Source of the DNA: Schizochytrium sp. TIO01
Lineage: Eukaryota; Sar; Bigyra; Thraustochytrida; Thraustochytriidae
DNA: 64,000 nucleotides
Direction: 5' to 3'
Assembly (NCBI GenBank): GCA_004764695.1
Contig: SMSO01000031.1
Span: 1,052,600 to 1,116,599, forward strand
The notes below the pieces were generated by a model that did no database searches, was not told where the DNA came from, and saw nothing but the letters and a program-made list of their open reading frames with translations. A program made the translations under genes and the position numbers. Each line of letters begins with the position of its first letter. Within the stretch, counting starts at the first letter, position 1. Positions 31,735 through 43,746 of the stretch are shown in pieces.

Positions 31735-31832
31735 TTGATTGATCGATTGATTGATCGATTGATTGATCGATTGATTCATTGATTGATTGATTGATTCATT
31801 CATTCATTTATTCATCCATCCATCGATCGATT
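31735..31832. repeat. (GATT/GATC/ATTC)n repeat tract
   Basis: Alternating GATTGATC units pass into ATTCATTC units. The tract consists of four-base units throughout. Confidence 0.9.
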
Positions 31833-33131
31833 GATTACTGCTTCCTAACTGGCTGCTAACGCAGTCGCAGCAGTCTCCACCGAACGCCTATCGCGCGCTA
31901 AGACCGCCTATGGCGTCCTCTTCTTTGCGCAGTGAAGAACTCGTTTCAGCACCAAATTTTTCTCATCGCCGTGCATTTTTGGAAGACACGCAACAGAGGG
32001 GCGAATAACAAGGCAAACAAACAAACAAACAAACAATCTATAAACAAGGAATTAAAAAAAATAGGCGACAGATCGGACGAGAGAAAGAGCTCAAAGTTAG
32101 TTTGTACTGGAAGGGTGAATGCTTTGGGCTTTTACTTTCCTCCTTTCCCTCTGAGGACGAGAAAGAAGACGAAGAAGCAGTCGAGTCGCTAGTTTTGAAA
32201 ACCAAAACAAAAAAGTAAGGTCATTTATTTAAAAAAAATAATATATATATATATATACATTTAAATGTAGTAGTAAAGGTGGATACCTTCAAACGTATTA
32301 AACTAAAGAGAATCTAATCCTCTTTCTCTTTATCGGCGTGTCCTTTCAGGCTGGCTGCTGCTAGTAACAACAACCTTGGTCACGGCGTTTCTTTTCATCG
32401 ATACATTGATTGATCGAGTCGTCGTCGGTTCACGAGTGAGTGGGTGAGTGAGTGAATAACTGATTTCCTTCTTACTTTCTAGTTTTCAAAACTCGCTCAA
32501 TTCTTTCAATTTTACTTTTTTAATTAATTAATTAAAAATAAAACATACATCTCAAACTAATTTTAGTTTTTAATGAAAAGCGCTGTTTCTGGTGTCCATC
32601 TCTCAGTACAACACTGGATACCTGCAACCATCTTTGCGAGACGCCTTCTTTCCCTATAGAAAGAAAGTCAACGAAGTGGGTTTCATTCATTCATTCATTC
32701 ATTGTTTCACTCTCACACTGTCTCAATGTCTCATGCCACGACCCTCTCAACCTCAGCCGTTTTCATTCATCTACTTTCTTCGCCTTCTCTTCTTCACGCT
32801 AAAAAGCAAATAAACTAACAGCCTAACAGTGACTTTCTTCTTGAATGGATCAAAAGATGAAATGAGCGTCTTAAAGGGAAGCGCTTGAACAAAGAACTCC
32901 AGGCCACGAACCAATCCCAAAGCCGCCTCAGGGCACGCGTGGGCCGCGTCTTCCTCCCCCTCTATCTACGCACGCGTCGAATCGAGCACCAGCTCCGTCC
33001 TTGACTGTCTTCCGCCAAGCCACGAAGCATGCCAATCAAGGGAACCAAACAAGCAAGCAAACAAACAAACAAACAAACAGACAAACGGAGCACTTGTTAT
33101 CATCCCATATCCATCAATCACTCAAAATCCA

Positions 33132-33160
33132 ACATACATACATACATACATACATACATA
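33132..33160. repeat. (ACAT)n microsatellite
   Basis: About seven tandem ACAT units. Confidence 0.9.
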
Positions 33161-33691
33161 ACAATGAATTCATTCATTCCTCTCACTGCAATCTGTCAGG
33201 GGGGCTCCTAGCGCGCCCCGCTACCCCCTTTCCTAGGGGTCGTTCTCTCGTTCTTTGCCGCCGTTCCTCGAGCCTCGCGCTGACTCTAGTGCAGTAGAGA
33301 GACTAACCTCCAAATCGAAGATTCGGGCGCGAGCCGTAGCAAGCCTAGGAGTCGCGCTAGGGTGCCGCAATGGCATGACGGCCAAATTCGAGGTTGAGAT
33401 TACAGCGCAGCGCCGCCAAGGCGCCCATTGGCGCCCATTGGCGTGGCGGTCTCGCTGGCTAGCGGAGAGCAGGAGACAGCGAGCGTGATTGCGTATGCAG
33501 GCATTCACTCAGTCAGCCAGTCAGCCAGTCAGCCGACGGCGAGAATCACCGGAGGGATTGATTGTTGCTACAAGGCATTTCGCAACTCGCTTCGAGAGAG
33601 CCCGAGATTAATAAAGACTGAGACCTTGGCCGTGGACGACAGCGACTCGAGCCGGCAAGACGACGCAGAGAAATCTGAGAGGATCTACTGC

Positions 33692-33775
33692 GAAATTGAG
33701 ATTGAGATTGAGATTGAAATCGAAATTGAAATCGAAATTGAGATTGAAATCGAGATTGAAATTGAAATTGAGATT
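33692..33775. repeat. Hexamer minisatellite GA(A/G)AT(T/C)
   Basis: Fourteen tandem six-base units, varying only at the third and sixth bases. Read on the plus strand in one frame it would encode (Glu-Ile)14. The changes fall only at synonymous positions of that frame, but no ATG-started gene contains it. Confidence 0.9.
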
Positions 33776-34255
33776 GGGCTCTCCTCTTCGATGGACATTT
33801 AAGGCACCGGGCGCTGGGTTTCTCTGGCGTGGCCTGGAGCTGTACCTCACGCACGGCTCCACGCCGTGTGGGTCCTGCGAAGGGCGCCTCCGTCTCCTCT
33901 TCTTATCCAAAATGCTCATCTGCCTTTGCGCGGAATCTCCGCGGATTACGAGGAATCATCGCGAAATGTGCAGGAATAATGGAGAAGCACGCCGTATAAC
34001 ACTCCCTCACGGCCGCCATTCGGGGCAGCGGCGCCGCCCAGTACGTCCACGCGATCGTCCACGCGACCGTGCTCGTGATTGTGCTCGTGCTCGTGCTCGG
34101 CGCCGCTGGTTCCTGAGGAAGCGTGTACGCCTCGAGCCCCAGCTCCTCCAAAGACCCCTTTCGAACTCCACTTTCAATTGCGCAGCGCCCTCGAAAAAGA
34201 AAGCGCTCTGCGATCCATTTAAAATCTCTGGCGCAGAGAGAGAGTCCAAACTCCG

Positions 34256-34293
34256 CAGAGCTTTGCAGAGCTTTGCAGAGCTTTGCAGAGCTT
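34256..34293. repeat. 10-bp tandem repeat CTTTGCAGAG
   Basis: About three and a half copies of CTTTGCAGAG head to tail. Confidence 0.9.
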
Positions 34294-35950
34294 ATCGCGA
34301 ATCTTCTGCAATGCGAAGGGATCATATGCTTCATTCTTCTTGTTCTTGCTTTTTATGTTCTTCTTGTTCTTCTTGTTGTTCTCAATTGAAAAGTAATTAA
34401 TTATTGTAAGGTTTTTAATCAAGACGAAACAGGAGAAAGAGACACGCCGTTACGCAGCGCCAGCTTCGGCGAAATGCTCGCGAACGGTGGGATTCGTGCA
34501 GATGGGACGGGCCTGAAGGCGTCACTCACTCACTCACTCAGTTAGTTAGTCACAGCAGCAGCAGAAGAAGGAAAGTTTATAAGCTAGAAGCGAAGGTATG
34601 TACCATTTCTTTCTTCGTTTAGTTATAGGCCGTATCATTTATTTTCAAATGAAAGTTTTAAAATCTAATTTAATTAAATAAATAAATAAACAAATAAATA
34701 AATAAACAAATAAACAAATAAATATTAATGAGCAAACGTTTTATTTGTTTTTCAAGGATCCACGGGACTACCCACAATGTATGGGTTCTAGAGGGTGGAG
34801 CACTAGGACGATGGGCAGGAGTCCCTGGGGTGGCGCGCGTCATATCTATCATTGGCAAACAGAGAGAGAGAGAGAGAGAACTCTGAGAAAGGAAAGAAAG
34901 TAAACGCAGCGATGATCGACTGCAATTGTTGCGAGAAAGGACCCGTTTAATTGCTTTTATCTCAGCTGGAGTAAGTAAAAGCAAAGATCGCGGAAGGAGA
35001 CTCGAGTTGGAATTGAGAAGAAGGCAGAAAATGTCGAAAAGGCAGCAAAGAAGAGAGCAAACGGAGAATTGATCGATAATGGGGAGAAAACGACGACTCG
35101 AGGGAGGGCTCGAACTAAAATGGGATGCTTTAGAAGGAGTTTTGGGGCCATCGCGAATGGGCGAAGAGGTCATTGAGCGAGTGAATTGTAGAAAAGTACG
35201 CAATTGAGTGACGAGTGTTGTCATCTCAGGCTTACTTACGCACACTGCAGATCGCAAACGCCACGGCTTAGTCAACGATTGAATGAATTGATGAATGATT
35301 AAATGAATTGATGAATGAATGAATGAAAAGCAATGCAGCGAAGTTTGAAGTTGGATAAAACAGACGCAATGGAGGCGGAAGAAAGAACTGAGTCAAACAG
35401 ACAAACGAACGAACTAACTAACTAACAGAGTTTGTAAGTTTGGGTCTGCGGTTTCTGACAACTTTCGAATCTTCTTCTCCAACTTTCTTGGGCAGGACAG
35501 AGCTCTGTTCGACTCGACTTCGTTGAGCTCAATTCGCGCTATTGTACCCCCAAAACCTCGCGAGCGAAACCCTCGAGTTGGTCCTGGACAGCGATGGCGT
35601 ATCATCGCGCGGTGGAGTTTACTCCGCCTCTGCCGTCTATAGTCTGCGAATTGCTTGGTCGCCGGCCTCAACAGCGGCGCTGCCGAATGAAATCCACAAG
35701 CTCTGGTCCTTGTGTCGAGCACGCAGGATGGTGATGACCGGAGTGCCCGAATACCAATGCATATTGACGTCGATGATCAGATTGCTGGGAGAGAATGCGG
35801 CGTTAGCGACCTCAGTTGTGCAACGAAATGCAGAGAAGAGAAAAGCCTTTTCTCATTGCGTGCACATCTTCAATTCATTCATTTATTCATTTATTCATAC
35901 AATCAATCAATAATTATGCATTCCTTCATTCCTTCATCCCTTCATTCCTT

Positions 35951-36074
35951 CATTTATTCATACAATCAATCAAGAATCATTCATTTATTCATACAATCAA
36001 TCAAGAATCATTCATTTATTCATACAATCAATCAAGAATCATTCATTTATTCATACAATCAATCATCCATCCAC
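35951..36074. repeat. 31-bp minisatellite, four copies
   Basis: Units start at 35951, 35982, 36013 and 36044. The unit begins CATTTATTCATACAATCAAT and ends CAAGAATCATT; the first three copies are identical and the last diverges at its end. A related partial unit lies just upstream at about 35880. Confidence 0.95.
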
Positions 36075-36746
36075 TGCTTCCTGCGAGTCGCTCTGTGCGG
36101 TGCAGTTGCAAGCGACTCACTCACCCCAAAGGACGCGCCGGTTAACTAACTACTTAACCAAAGTTGCGCTCGGCATCGAAGAGGGATTTGGAGCTTCGCA
36201 GGGAAAGGGTATCCATGGACGAGCTTCTGCCATGTTTTGGTTTCGCTTTCATGAGACATTGCCTGATCAGAAACCTCTACATGGCAGCTAATTCGGCAAA
36301 GGCTTTGCTTGCCTTTTGTTGCTTTCTAGTCCTTTCATTTCTCTGCTTAACTAATAACGTTGCTTCATGACCTCACGTTAACATTTTTATTTTTATTCTT
36401 ATTTTTATTTTTAAACAGAAACATTTTAAAGCAATTTAAAACATTTTATTTTTTAATGAGGAGCCTCTTCTTTATTTACTTTAAGCAAAATCATTTTTTT
36501 GAATCAAATAAGAAACGTCCTAGCTTTTAACACCTAAAAGAGAAATTTAAGTCAAGGATGAGGGACGGCCATCATGGTTTTAAAAAATATGGCGTCGATA
36601 GAAGATTAGACATTTGGTCGTTTGATGTTCAATGGTGGCACGACTAAGGAGAAAAGGGGACGCATGCGATCGGTGACTCGACTTGACTCGACTATGAATG
36701 GCAGAGCGGAACGTGACTTCCCACGCGACCTTTTCTTTCCCCGCAA

Positions 36747-36775
36747 TGTATGTATGTATGTATGTATGTATGTAT
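36747..36775. repeat. (TGTA)n microsatellite
   Basis: Tandem TGTA units following CCCGCAA. Confidence 0.9.
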
Positions 36776-37372
36776 CCATTCTGAGCGAAGAGAAATATAA
36801 TTTTATTTCAATAAAGTAATCATTAGAATGTACTTTTCCGCTCTCTGCTTCTCGTTCATTTGCTTTGTTTCGGAAAACCAGGCAATGAAAAGCGGGAGCC
36901 CCATCGCGGCTCTTGTTTTCTTTTTATTATTGGGTTGGAGCCAAGATAATAAATGCCGGGCTTTGCGACGCAAATCGAGGCTTTGTTTCCCCCTTCAGAA
37001 AAACAGGAGAAAAGCAATCACGAGCAATAGGCAGCACTAGCACTATGCTAGAGAGTAGAGGAGACTTGTATCCCTTAGTGAAGCCACTGTCCTTAGAGTT
37101 ACTATTAGGTGTGATGCTAGGGACCCTTTGCTGGCCTTTTAATACAACATTGTCGCATCTAGTGGCCTTGGTCTCACGAGACCCTGAGTCGCTTAAATCT
37201 CGACACTTGAGAGACTCATGAATGAATGAATGCCCTCGAAGGGCCAAGATGTCAATGCTATGAAGGGTGGAGACTCGGTCGCTCCATCCACGGGAGCCGC
37301 CGGGCTTTGGCCATAAAAGGCACGCAAGGGTTCTTGAAGGAAAGGATATGGGGAGAAAGAATGCAGGTTGGG

Positions 37373-37416
37373 AAAAGCTATAAGAAACATCTACTAAAAC
37401 GGATTATGACGGAGGG
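37373..37416 (-). repeat. Conserved 3'-flank block, copy 2
   Basis: Matches 28608-28651 downstream of the first transporter. It lies about 340-380 nt past the second transporter's stop. Part of the 3' flank shared by the two genes. Confidence 0.85.
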
Positions 37417-37752
37417 TTTGGTTGTGTATGGAGTCTAGGGTAAGACTGCGCACGGAGGGCCTTGTACGCTGCGAAGACAATATGAGCGTGACAAAAGCTT
37501 TTACCTCGTTGCGTGCGGCAGAGAACAGCACACAAACATGATTTTAAACGGCGGGGGGAAGCTGGAATGGTGAGATATAGGTAGGGCAGGGACACTCGAT
37601 GGAAGAACTTGAACGTTTTGTGTTTTGGGTGCCTCAAGTTGACAATATATCCTAATTGGACCAAGTGCCCCGCTATTTGACTACGAATGTGCAGGAAGGA
37701 ACAGATTTTCGCTAGCTCGCTCGCTCGCTTGCTTGCTCGAACGAGGCGACGC

Positions 37753-39441
37753 TTAGAGCATATCGTTCGGGTCAGTGCGAGCAACAACACCACCGTGCTT
37801 GGGCTTGCCACCGGTGGTGAAGTCATCACCGGTGCGAGCGTGGCCGGTGCAGCGCTCAAAGTGGGAGAGGAACTCGGGGCGAACTGCATCACCGTTGTAC
37901 TCCTCCTCGCGGCCCTCGAGGATAAAGTTCCAGCGGTCATCAGCGTGGCGAAGATCCATCTGAGAGACATCGGGTACGAACATCTGGGTCACAAAGAGAC
38001 CGACAATACCGCAGACAGCGCAGACAATGAAGATAATCTGGGAGTCAAGAGCATCACCGCTGCTACCGTAGGTGAAGAGAAGAGTGGCGAAGAGAGCACC
38101 GCACTTACCAGATGCAGCAGAGATACCGTGGGCTTGGGAGCGAACATCGGTGGGGAAGAGCTCGGAGGGGAGGAGCCAAGTGGTGGAGTTGGGTCCAAGC
38201 TGGCCCCAGAAGGAACTGAGAAGGTAGAGGGCCTGGAAGTACTTGATGTTCTCGGGGAGGATGAGCTTGTCGTAAGCAACACCACAGATGAGGAACAGAG
38301 CAAAAATCCAAGTGAAGCCAATGGTTTGCATGCGGCGACGGCCCATCCACTTCTTGTCAATGGTAAAGGCAGCAACGTAGTAGCCAATAAGAGCGATACC
38401 AGAGTTGAGAAGAGTGTACTTGAGGGTGGTGTAGATGGTCGCGTCACTGCCGACAATGGTGGCAATAATCTTACCCTGGAAGAGCTTGTTGCCGTAGAAG
38501 ACAATATCCCACACGAACCAGCCGACGGCGGTACCAACCAGACGGTGCCAGTACTTGACAAACATGAGCTTGCGAGAGCGGCTGAGACGGTCCTTGTTCT
38601 CAACCTCCTGGCGCTCTTCGTGGGCCTTCTTCCACACCTCGGATTCCTTCAAGAAAACAATACGGCCAACGGCAAGGCAGCAGACGACAAAGGCTCCGAT
38701 GGCATACTGAAGGCGCCAGGTGATCTCGTAAGACTTGCTGTCGCAGGTTGAGCCTGTGCAGTTCTCGCCGAGGAGGATGAGGACAATAATGAGGGTGTTG
38801 ACGAAGTTACCGACACCCTGCATGGCAAAGGTGAGAACAACAGTCTTACCACGGAGCTGAGTGACATAGTTGTTAGTCTCACGGGCAGTCTCGGCACGCT
38901 CAGCAGCAGAGGCAGAAGCGAGCGGGTACTCACCACCAACACCGTAAGAAAAGAAGAAGAGTACAACAGCAAACATGATCCATTGGCCGTTGATGTCGGC
39001 ACCAGAGGCAGCGGCGGTAAGAACAGCACCGATGGCCATAATAGAAGCGGTAGAGCAGGATCCAATGCGGCGACCGAAAGTATCAGCAAAGAGACCAAAG
39101 GTAAGCATACCAACGATGACACCGACGACCTCGATGTAGGTCAAACTGCTAACAAGGTTGTAGTTACAGTCAGTACCCTTGGTGTAGCACTCCGGGTAAA
39201 GCTTTTTCCAGATAGGCTTGATGTTACCGATGGCAAAGAGGATGTAAGCCTCAGTAAACATACCAAGACCGTTGACAGCACCACTGCCACAGAGAAAGAG
39301 GTTGGTACGTGCGCGCTCTTTCATGCTAAGGGGCTCGGCATCGGTAGGCGAGATGACGATACCACCGCCACCGGCCATGTTAATGTCGGAGCTGAGTGCA
39401 CGATCATAGTAATGATCTTCTTCTTCCTTACGAGCAGCCAT
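37753..39441 (-). CDS. PHO84-like phosphate transporter, copy 2
   Basis: A 562-aa carrier very similar to the product of 28898-30613 along its whole length, including the GLFADTFGRRIGS, YGVGGEYPLASASAA and TTWLLPSELFPTDVRSQAHG blocks. Differences concentrate at the two ends: the N-terminus is MAARKEEEDHYYDR instead of a longer tail, and the C-terminus is GGKPKHGGVVARTDPNDML. A few loops also differ (YTKGTDCN against YEKDTECN). The duplication covers coding sequence and 3' flank, and a short piece of the 5' leader is shared. ATG 39441 (GAAAGATGGCT) is used; the frame continues upstream only to a TTG. A 62-codon ATG-started frame ends 21 nt before it. Function as for copy 1; different ends suggest different sorting or turnover. 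Confidence 0.93.
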   Translation of the reverse strand: MAARKEEEDHYYDRALSSDINMAGGGGIVISPTDAEPLSMKERARTNLFLCGSGAVNGLGMFTEAYILFAIGNIKPIWKKLYPECYTKGTDCNYNLVSSLTYIEVVGVIVGMLTFGLFADTFGRRIGSCSTASIMAIGAVLTAAASGADINGQWIMFAVVLFFFSYGVGGEYPLASASAAERAETARETNNYVTQLRGKTVVLTFAMQGVGNFVNTLIIVLILLGENCTGSTCDSKSYEITWRLQYAIGAFVVCCLAVGRIVFLKESEVWKKAHEERQEVENKDRLSRSRKLMFVKYWHRLVGTAVGWFVWDIVFYGNKLFQGKIIATIVGSDATIYTTLKYTLLNSGIALIGYYVAAFTIDKKWMGRRRMQTIGFTWIFALFLICGVAYDKLILPENIKYFQALYLLSSFWGQLGPNSTTWLLPSELFPTDVRSQAHGISAASGKCGALFATLLFTYGSSGDALDSQIIFIVCAVCGIVGLFVTQMFVPDVSQMDLRHADDRWNFILEGREEEYNGDAVRPEFLSHFERCTGHARTGDDFTTGGKPKHGGVVARTDPNDML

Positions 39442-39462
39442 CTTTCCCAAAGGTTGTCGCTG

Positions 39463-39651
39463 CTACTTGCCGCTCTCGATGTTTGTGTTGAGCTGCTTTT
39501 TTATTTGAGCTTGGAGCTCGTTGAGTTTCGGGTTTGCTTTGTCCAGGTCTCCTGATTTGAGACCACGAAATCCACCCGGCTTTGATATTACGCTCACTTC
39601 ATCACACCCACCGCACGTGTAGCGCGTGAATGCAGCGCGTACCAATTCCAT
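39463..39651 (-). CDS. Upstream ORF or leader exon of transporter copy 2, 62 aa
   Basis: An ATG-started frame (39651) ending 21 nt before the transporter's ATG. The product starts MELVRAAFTRYTCGG and ends QLNTNIESGK. The segment coding KANPKLNEL shares AGCAAACCCGAAAC with the leader of transporter copy 1 (about 30720-30735), where it is not in an equivalent ORF. It may be a uORF that dampens translation, an exon of a longer form, or a chance frame. Confidence 0.35.
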   Translation of the reverse strand: MELVRAAFTRYTCGGCDEVSVISKPGGFRGLKSGDLDKANPKLNELQAQIKKQLNTNIESGK

Positions 39652-40526
39652 GTTTCCTAGCTCTATTTATAGGACTTCCACTAGGACCGCCCCACCAGTA
39701 CGAAGTGAAACACACAGGAAGTTATTATAGTTTTCTTTTACATCTCCTCTGGTCCGCTGCCTTTCCACTTGCAACACATTCACATTCACCACTTGAAGAA
39801 GAAAAGTGCAAACAGGCTGTTCCTTCTTTACGAGACTCGCTGCCACCACCATTTTGATAAGCAGATTAGGTTGGCTAGCTCCTACACCGGTAGAATGAGT
39901 TCCTGGACCAACAATCTCATTCGGCACCTAGGCTCCTCTCACCCCACTCATTATGAAGCTTACATACATACATACATGCAATGCATACACAGCAATACAC
40001 CTGGGCGAGCAAGACCTCCAACTCCAAGATTCGAAATTCGAAGCAGGGCCCGCAATCCGAAGGCCCCAATCCACTCCCCTTCGCAGCGCCACAGGGTTTT
40101 CAGTTCATTTTTAATTGTGCCTCGCTCGATTTTGTTCAGGGCGGACGTGCAGCTCGATCTTTACCAGGTCGGCATGCGCGAATCGCGATGTCTCTGGCAC
40201 GAATCTTCGCCTTCGACGAATTATTCATTCATTTTGTTGCTTGCTGCTGCTGCTGCTGTGTTATCCTGGTTCGCAGCAAGAAAGAGTAACAGATTCAATC
40301 ATCCCTCCATTCACGCGTCGCTTCTCCGCGTGCTCGCACACCCTCGCCATTCGCTCGTCGCGCTGCAATGCGAATGCGGCACTTGCCAAGCCAAACAAAG
40401 ATCGTGTCTTCGCCGCAGCACTCCAAGTCTTCAGGGTGGGCCTCGTAAGCTTTTGTCCCGAGACCAAAGCAGAGCAGAGCAGAGCATATTTAGTTAGTTA
40501 GTTAGTTAGTTAGTTGATCCAAGAGG

Positions 40527-40528
40527 TC

Positions 40529-40588
<60 letters not shown>

Positions 40589-40590
40589 TC
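40527..40590. repeat. (TTTC)n microsatellite
   Basis: Sixteen uninterrupted TTTC units, followed by degenerate CCTTTT units to about 40620. Confidence 0.95.
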
Positions 40591-41514
40591 CTTTTCCTTT
40601 TCCTTTTCTTTCTTTTCTTTTTTCACGCCCACTAAGAGGACTGTGAATTAGCACGCAAACACACTTAGGGTATGGATCGATAGGGTGACGAGGTCTTCCT
40701 TCTTAGGGTACTACTATAATGCGAATCCACTTGTTTTCAAAACCGCCTGTTAAACTTTTTTTCTTTTTTTCTTTTTTTATAAATAACAATCCATCTTGCT
40801 GCCTGCCTGGGCATTGCTAAATGTTTTTGTTTTAAAGTGTTTCCAGTGCCTTTTTGTTGCTGTTGTTGTTGTCGTTGTCGTCGTTGTTGTTGTTGTTGTT
40901 GCTTTCCCCCCTTCTCAGAATCAAGCAAACGGAGCGAGAGTTTATTTACAATAATTAATTAATAGGGTGCGCCGCCCGCACTTTTCCTTTGACTTCCACT
41001 TTCCTTCTGTCGATCAAGACGAGGGTTGCGATGTGCTTTGATTAAGAGGAACCTTCGAAGATAAAGCACACAGGTGAAGTGGAGGAAGGTTTTGGTGTCT
41101 CTGTCGTGCTTTTGCTCTCGAGGGTGGTCTTGGATACGAGTGGGTTCGCGATTCCGCGCGCTTTGTTGTTCTTCAAATAATTGGTAAAATGATACTTTCA
41201 TCTTCATTTTAAAACTAACGCTGTCGAGTGAAACAGCTACTACTATACTTAGCCATCTTAAAGAGAAAATTGCCCTTTTAAAACAATATTCTCAGAGAAT
41301 GTTTTTAAGTTAGCCCACTCATTTATCTATTTTTTCCTTTGCCTACGAATCACCTAACCCATATGTAGGCCTCCCTGCTTGGCGCGCGACGTCTGGCTTT
41401 GTTGTTTTGTTTGAATGTTTCTTTCTTTGAGTGCGGCTCCTTTTTTTTCCTCTGGGCGAGGGAACGGTCTTCACAAGCATACAAACAACAATGAAAACAA
41501 CACAAACAAAGAAA

Positions 41515-41610
41515 TAAACAAACAAACAAACAAACAGCCAGTTAGCCATCCATACAAACAACAAAATAAATAAACAAGCAAATAAATAAATAAATAAATA
41601 AATAAATAAA
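41515..41610. repeat. (AAAC)n and (AAAT)n tract
   Basis: AAAC units pass into AAAT units, with a short unique piece between. Confidence 0.85.
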
Positions 41611-42097
41611 CGACCAGACAGCCAGCCCGGACGAAATCCAGTGGCACCACCTAGTCAGCAGACGGACCAGTCGCCCGAAGATAGTCATCAAACGAAGCTT
41701 CGAGTTCTTGGGGTTTCGAGCTCTTCTGGGGACACTCTGCTTTCTGCTTTCATTTCAATTCAAAGCATGTTTTGAGACTAGCTAGCGAAATGGGAAAATT
41801 CATCACTCCAAAATTAACTTTTACTTCATCAATGAAATACTTTCCAATCAAAATCTGAAAGAAAGAAAGAAAGAAAGAAAACATTTTTATCTTAAAATAT
41901 TATTTTTAACTTCAGATTTACGCTACTCTTTCTTTCCCGGCACTTCCATAATGAAGTCTATGATGCTCCTCCGCCACCCCATTAGCTTCCTGGAAGGGCC
42001 CAAAGATTCTCTCTGTGAGGAGATCGAATCTAGTCACGGTCTGAACGGCCTGCGCTGCTGTGTGATTCAGCTTGGACCAGACAGAGGTTACTTACTA

Positions 42098-42154
42098 TGA
42101 ATGAATGAATGAATGAATGAATGAATGAATGAATGAATGAATGAATGAATGAAT
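42098..42154. repeat. (GAAT)n microsatellite
   Basis: About fourteen uninterrupted GAAT units. Confidence 0.95.
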
Positions 42155-43746
42155 ATCGTTCTATGATTTATAAACTATCAAGCGAAAGGCCGCCAAAGCA
42201 AAGAAAAGAGGAGAAAGGAGGTCGCTTCCGCTGGGACTGTGCAGAGTCTTTGTAAGAAAGCAGAGAGGGTGGAGCCCCCTCCTCACCCTTTCTGAAGCGG
42301 CATCTCTCACTCTCCGCTCGCACGCTGCAATCCGCCCTTGCTCAGGCGCTCTTTCTTCTTCTTTGTTTGGTACGCATATTCATTGATTCATACATTCGCT
42401 ATCTCTTCCTCTCTTTCATTCACGAGAACCAAGAAGAGCTTAAACTTTTGGAGGTTTCGCACTTTTTATGTTGGAAGGCTTTCTTTCTTTCTCCCTTTCC
42501 ATCCATTTTTGCTTTTTCTTTTCTCCATTTCTCCATACCTATTTATCTATCTTTACGGTACCCACTAGCCGAGAGCGTAAGTAGTCCTACTACGAGTCCG
42601 CGACAACGCCTCTTCTATTTTCCCTTTCTACCGCGCCACTTTCTCGGCGATTAGCGGAACCCCCTCTTTAAGTTTGTATGAGCACGTAAATCGCGCACAG
42701 CGCCTCTGCTGGCCACTTGTGTGCGCAATGGCCACGGTAGGGAGGAGCGCTTAGTGCCCGCCAGATGGCAACTCCACGGACGCACGACGATAATGATCGT
42801 GCTATCGCAGAGAGGAGTGTCGTGAACGCCAATGCTTTGGCAAAAACAAAGCCAAAGCCGCCGTTGGTCTCTGCTTCTGCTCAGTCCGGGACACCCCAAA
42901 GTTCCTCCGCATCTTCTCTCTTCAGGAGTTCACTCGTCATGCTCCACTCCTCTCCATCCAAAGCCTCTTTTTCTGGCGAACGATTACAAGTAGAGTAACT
43001 CAAGCATCATCATCATCATCATAGAGCGTGCGTTCTTTCGTTGTTCTGTTCCACCCACAACTAAAGCTAGCTAGGTTCGATACACCGCGTCCGGTATAGC
43101 CTCAGGACCACCCTACAAACGTGTAGGACTGCAGATACGAGTGTGCGTCGCGTACAAGACCACCCTTCCTCGTGCTATCTGATCCCGCTCTGAATCACCC
43201 TGCGATTCAGCTGTCCTTTTTGACGACGGCCGAGAGAGACTCGAACACACTACAAACTTAGAATGGCATAGAATACAGTATGCATTAGCTAGGTGTTTTG
43301 CTGTCGCATTGCTACCACTGCCTCTAATACACAAAGGTGCTGCTGATGATTGTATGTATTGTTGTGGCGGACGATATTCAACTATTTATGCGAAGAACTT
43401 GAAGGAAAGAATATTTGGAATACTATTATGATATAGTACAGTAGACGGACATTTTGCTGTGAATAAAGTTGATTTATTGCGGCGCTTTGCACGCTTAGTT
43501 TCGGAAGAGAGGAAAGCGAACGACGACAATCAATCGCACCTACTTCAACTCACGTTCCTCTGCGACGGCCAAATGAATGAATAAAAGAATAGACAATGGA
43601 ACTCATTCGATCGAAAGCAATAAGTAATAAGTAAAAAGGGGCCGAAGTTCTGTCAGAAAGCAAAAGCGAAGGCGCATCAAATAATAAAACAACTGAGAAC
43701 ACCTGCTAGCATCACCTACCCATTAGCTAGGTGTGCCTAACCGTAG

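Larger units (their letters stand above)
30614..37752. other. Repeat-rich spacer between the two transporters
   Basis: Seven kilobases with no recognisable gene. It is dominated by four-base microsatellites (TTAA, GATT/ATTC, AAAC, AAAT, ACAT, TGTA) and minisatellites at 33692-33775, 34256-34293 and 35951-36074. Frames of 100-234 codons occur, but they start at TTG or GTG or run through repeats. The right end, about 37370-37752, is the 3' flank of the second transporter. Confidence 0.6.

Noticed and set aside
31735-31832. Regular repeats as a possible CRISPR array
   Set aside because: They are simple four-base microsatellites without spacers in eukaryotic DNA.
33696-34400. 234-codon plus-strand frame
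   Set aside because: Starts at TTG inside the hexamer array and consists of Arg-, Leu- and Cys-rich low-complexity sequence.
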